DNA of 64,000 nucleotides from Betaproteobacteria bacterium (lineage in GTDB: Bacteria > Pseudomonadota > Gammaproteobacteria > Burkholderiales > JACQAP01). The stretch spans positions 62,001 to 126,000 of the forward strand of contig JACQAP010000020.1 of NCBI GenBank assembly GCA_016194905.1, written 5' to 3'. The notes under the pieces were generated by a model. It saw only the letters and a list, made by a program, of their open reading frames with translations, ran no database searches and was not told where the DNA came from. The position numbers and the translations under genes are program-made. The stretch's first letter is position 1. The number at the start of each line of letters is the position of its first letter. Below, in pieces: positions 62,001 to 64,000 of the stretch.

Positions 62001-62189
62001 GATCGAAGAGGTGGTAACGTCGGGGCTCGCGCCCGGATACAGGGTGACGACCTGGATGGTGGGATAGTCGACTTCCGGCAGCGCCGATAATGGCAGCAAG
62101 CGATAGGCGACGATGCCGGAAAGCAGAATGGCGACCATCATCAGCGAGGTCGCCACCGGACGCAGAATAAACAGACGCGACGGATTCAT
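59073..62189 (-). CDS. mdtB: RND efflux pump subunit, MdtB/MuxB-like
   Basis: 1038 residues. Start [40 protein letters not shown] in the first periplasmic loop, and proton-relay Asp pair in [17 protein letters not shown]. The [16 protein letters not shown] wording is typical of MdtB/MuxB and separates it from the C chain. Follows the adaptor gene after twelve bases. Confidence 0.92.
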   Translation of the reverse strand: MNPSRLFILRPVATSLMMVAILLSGIVAYRLLPLSALPEVDYPTIQVVTLYPGASPDVTTSSITAPLERQFGQMPGLNQMSSTSSGGASVITLQFSLDLPLDVAEQEVQAAINAAASLLPQDLPSLPIYNKVNPADTPILSLAITSNSLPLPKVQDLIDTRIAQKISQLPGVGLVSLSGGQRPAVRIQANPKALAAYGMSLDDLRTAIGNANVNQAKGSFDGPSRASTIDANDQLKSADEYQRLIIAYKNGAPIRLTDVADVVDDAENVRLAAWANDKAALILNVQRQPGANVIEVVDRIKKLLPQLQATLPGSVDVDLLTDRTTTIRASVKDVQFELLLAVALVVMVIFLFLRNVAATLIPSVAVPLSLVGTFGVMYLAGFSINNLTLMALTIATGFVVDDAIVMIENIARYIEEGMKPLEAALKGAEQIGFTIISLTFSLIAVLIPLLFMGDVVGRLFREFAITLAVAILISAFISLTLTPMMCARLLRHIPEGEQSRFYRSGGRFFDAVIARYGRMLDWVLDRQAATLLVALGTLALTVLLYFFVPKGFFPVQDTGVIQGISEAPQSISFAAMAQRQQDLAKVVLQDPAVENLSSFIGVDGSNATLNSGRMLINLKPLKARGIDATEVIRRLQPQLAQVAGISLYMQPVQDLTIEDRVSRTQYQFSLEDADANNLGIWVPKLVERLRASPQLADVASDLQDRGLQAYVEIDRNTAMRLGITPAAIDNALYNAFGQRMISTIFTQSNQYRVVLEVQPDFQKGPAALNDIFVTSTDGQQVRLSAIARVNEHTAPLSINHLGQFPASTISFNLAPGSSLGDAVRAIRAVEAEIGLPASTQTSFQGAALAFESSLNNTLLLILAAIVTMYIVLGVLYESYIHPVTILSTLPSAGVGALLALMLSHTDLGIIAIIGIILLIGIVKKNAIMMIDFALDAERNEGKSPREAIRQACLLRFRPILMTTLSALLGALPLMLGSGVGSELRHPLGITMVGGLLVSQALTLFTTPVIYLAFDRLAHRRGMQARKPVEEAQTGSARP

Positions 62190-62201
62190 GCGCCGCGCGG
62201 A

Positions 62202-63512
62202 TCAGCTGCTGGAGGCGGGCGGCGATGCATCGCCATCGCGGCGGCGCTTGCCGTGTTTTGGCGTCCCGCCATCTGCAGGAGCGGCGGCGGCATTACGCTC
62301 ACCGATCTCCACCTTGGCGCCTTCGCGCAGTTTGTCGGTGCCGTCCACCACCACGCTTTCCCCGGCCGACAGTCCCGACTCGATGGCGGCGGTTTCTCCT
62401 TCGGTCGGCCCGAGCTTTACCGTGCGCACGGTAACGCTTTTGTCGTCCCTGACCACGTAGACGAAGGTGCCCTGCGTGCCGCGCTGGACTGCAGCTGCCG
62501 GGATGAGGATGATTCCGCGCATGACGTCGAGCAGCATGCGTGCGTTCACGAACTGGTTCGGGAACAGACTGGAATCGTCGTTGGCGAACTGCGCCTTCAG
62601 CTTGATCGTGCCGGTGGCGGGATCGATCTGGTTGTCCACCGTCAGCAGTACCCCGCTGGCGAGTTTCGTTTTACCCGCGCGGTCGTAGACATCCACCGTC
62701 AGCTTCCGGCCTGAATGCAATTTCTTCATCACGGCGGAGATATTGTCTTCCGGGAGGGTGAAAACCACCGTGACCGGTTGCAGTTGCGTGATGACCACGA
62801 TGCCGTTGGTGTCGCCGGTATGGACGATGTTGCCGACGTCGACCTGGCGCAGGCCGAGCCGTCCGCCGATCGGCGCGGTAATGCGCGAATAGGTGAGTTG
62901 CAGCTTGGCACTGTCGATCTGGGCCTGGTCCGCCTTGAGTGCGCCTTCGTACTGGCGAACCAGGGAGGCCTGCGTGTCGAGTTGCTGTTTGGCGATGGAG
63001 TCTTGCTCGAACAGCGTGCGATAACGCTCGAGGTCGGCCTGGGCGTTTTTCAGCAGCGCCTGGTCGCGAGCCATGGTGCCTTCGGCCTGCGCGAGCTGAA
63101 CCTGGTAAGGACGTGGATCGATCTGCGCGAGCATGTCGCCTTGCCTGACCACCTGACCCTCGCGGAACATCACCGCGCTGAGTTCGCCGTCGACATGCGT
63201 CCTGACGGTGACGGTGTTGAGCGGCACGACCGTTCCCAGCCCGTTCAGGTAAAGGTTGATGTCGCCGACCCTGGCCGCCGCCGCGACCACCGGCTGGCTG
63301 CGGTTCATCGCATTCATGCCCGGCTTTTCGCCCGACTGCTGCATGCCGGCCGGTTTGCCGCCCTCGGGCTTGGCAAAAACGAAGTAACCGGTGCCGCCCA
63401 GAATGCATAACACCAGCAACCAGACCCAGGTACCCCGCCACCAAGCCTTGGAAACAGTGCGGTGTTGCATGCCGGCGGGAATCAGATCTTCATCGAGAGG
63501 GGCATTGCTCAT
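62202..63512 (-). CDS. mdtA: RND periplasmic adaptor, MdtA/MuxA-like
   Basis: 436 residues from the ATG at 63512. A single N-terminal anchor helix (GTWVWLLVLCILGGTGYFVF) replaces a lipoprotein signal, then the adaptor fold: LNTVTVRTHVDGELSAVMFR, IDPRPYQVQLAQAEGTMARD with coiled coil, ITAPIGGRLGLRQVDVGNIV and VTVVFTLPEDNISAVMKKL. The C-terminus is a long charged and Ser/Ala-rich tail. First gene of the efflux operon; divergent from the response regulator, as baeR-type control of mdtABC in E. coli would lead one to expect. Confidence 0.92.
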   Translation of the reverse strand: MSNAPLDEDLIPAGMQHRTVSKAWWRGTWVWLLVLCILGGTGYFVFAKPEGGKPAGMQQSGEKPGMNAMNRSQPVVAAAARVGDINLYLNGLGTVVPLNTVTVRTHVDGELSAVMFREGQVVRQGDMLAQIDPRPYQVQLAQAEGTMARDQALLKNAQADLERYRTLFEQDSIAKQQLDTQASLVRQYEGALKADQAQIDSAKLQLTYSRITAPIGGRLGLRQVDVGNIVHTGDTNGIVVITQLQPVTVVFTLPEDNISAVMKKLHSGRKLTVDVYDRAGKTKLASGVLLTVDNQIDPATGTIKLKAQFANDDSSLFPNQFVNARMLLDVMRGIILIPAAAVQRGTQGTFVYVVRDDKSVTVRTVKLGPTEGETAAIESGLSAGESVVVDGTDKLREGAKVEIGERNAAAAPADGGTPKHGKRRRDGDASPPASSS

Positions 63513-63670
63513 CGGTTCGTTCCGGATGATTTCGGATGCTTTTCTCAGGAGTGACAACTGTATGTCATAGCCCCGCGCGCTATGTAACGAAATGTCCGGG
63601 GTCCGGCGGGGGTTACAGTAAGTGACAAAACTTCTCCCAATTGGTTTCGGTCGGAGGTATAAGAGCAGCC

Positions 63671-64000
63671 ATGCGAGATCGCGTCCTGATTGTCGATGAT
63701 GACGAAGACATCCAGTCCCTGCTGGAGGAATACCTGCGCAAGAATGGTTTCGACGCGCATGCCGTGGCGGACGGCAAGGCGATGTGGGAGGCGCTGGCGT
63801 TGAAGCCGGTGAGTTTGGTGGTGCTGGATCTCATGTTGCCCGGCGAGGATGGTCTGTCGCTTTGCCGCCAGTTGCGGTCGCGTTCCCAGGTGCCGGTGCT
63901 GATGCTGACTGCCCGCGGGGAAGCGGTGGATCGCATACTCGGATTGGAAATGGGCGCCGACGATTACCTGGCCAAACCCTTCGATCCGCGGGAACTGCTG
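63671..64000 (+). CDS. OmpR-family response regulator, N-terminal part (cut by window edge)
   Basis: 110 codons are present, the whole receiver domain: acidic pocket D9/D10, phospho-acceptor D53 (VVLDLMLPGEDGL), switch T80 (MLTARGE) and K102 (AKPFDPREL). The DNA-binding half is beyond the window. GGAGG lies about 12 bases before the ATG. The wording ADDYLAKPFDPREL is typical of OmpR-type regulators. It faces away from the efflux operon across 158 bases; a regulator beside an MdtABC-like pump is likely to control it. Confidence 0.92.
   Translation, partial: MRDRVLIVDDDEDIQSLLEEYLRKNGFDAHAVADGKAMWEALALKPVSLVVLDLMLPGEDGLSLCRQLRSRSQVPVLMLTARGEAVDRILGLEMGADDYLAKPFDPRELL

Noticed and set aside
1-64000. 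CRISPR arrays, tRNA or rRNA genes, intact insertion sequences, prophage genes
   Set aside because: I looked for regular repeat-spacer spacing, cloverleaf features and transposase or integrase motifs and saw none. A tRNA scan and a profile search would settle this.

Overview
The window is 64 kb of GC-rich, densely coding chromosome from a proteobacterium. Betaproteobacteria is the most likely class, judged from the mix of families: a MuxABC-OpmB-type efflux locus, the slyX/selO/gshA housekeeping genes, a TfdA-like dioxygenase, a beta-class glutathione S-transferase and many DUF families typical of environmental beta/gammaproteobacteria. This rests on family recognition by eye, with no search behind it. 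I see no rRNA or tRNA gene, CRISPR array, intact insertion sequence or prophage.

Layout. 1-2.9 kb: the start of a DUF2167 gene, a small orphan gene, a wrecked toxin-antitoxin patch (5'-truncated higA, 5'-truncated MNT-type nucleotidyltransferase, stub of its HEPN partner) and a membrane-anchored metallophosphoesterase. 3.1-5.6 kb: a two-gene unit (secreted protein plus alpha/beta hydrolase) bracketed by a ~60-bp direct repeat. 5.6-12.8 kb: an aldo/keto reductase, a small exported protein, and a complete peptide-type ABC importer operon (binding protein, two permeases, fused double ATPase). 12.9-17.8 kb: an ArsR regulator with an SDR, a small winged-helix protein, and a Tat-exported amidohydrolase broken by a TGA where Trp is expected. 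17.8-21.7 kb: TfdA-like dioxygenase, cupin, SnoaL-like protein, and a GST with a divergent TetR regulator. 21.9-25.5 kb: small secreted protein, nitrobindin-like protein, a compact SD-rich mini-gene, a RIO kinase whose conserved start codon reads ATC, and an OsmC-type peroxidase.

25.7-32.4 kb is a same-strand run: a cyclic-nucleotide-domain/glutaredoxin-like/thioredoxin-reductase-like fusion, amidase, Rieske-FAD oxidoreductase, DUF5996 and SDR. 32.4-39.3 kb is core-genome-like: PLP aminotransferase, slyX, S4 RNA-binding protein, selO, a TRAP-permease tail fragment, an FKBP isomerase and gshA. 39.3-49.8 kb: serine hydrolase, rhomboid protease, two DUF2914 proteins, DUF1345, PQQ-type sugar dehydrogenase, an MFS exporter (with an amidohydrolase fragment at its 3' end), DUF1499, DUF4870 and an NRAMP-type transporter. 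49.9-63.5 kb is a large leftward efflux cluster: MdtA/MuxA, MdtB/MuxB and MdtC/MuxC, a NodT-type outer-membrane channel, then a second adaptor-RND pair. An OmpR-type response regulator, cut by the window edge, diverges from it.

The themes are envelope and small-molecule traffic (ABC import, MFS and RND export) plus detoxification (GST, gshA, OsmC, dioxygenase, reductases). Several gene fragments and dispersed hairpin repeats show local decay. I found no clearly new multi-gene defence or biosynthetic system. The most unusual signals are the ATC-start RIO kinase, the TGA-interrupted amidohydrolase, the toxin-antitoxin wreck, the perfect-SD mini-gene at 23.7-23.9 kb and the repeat-bracketed hydrolase unit.
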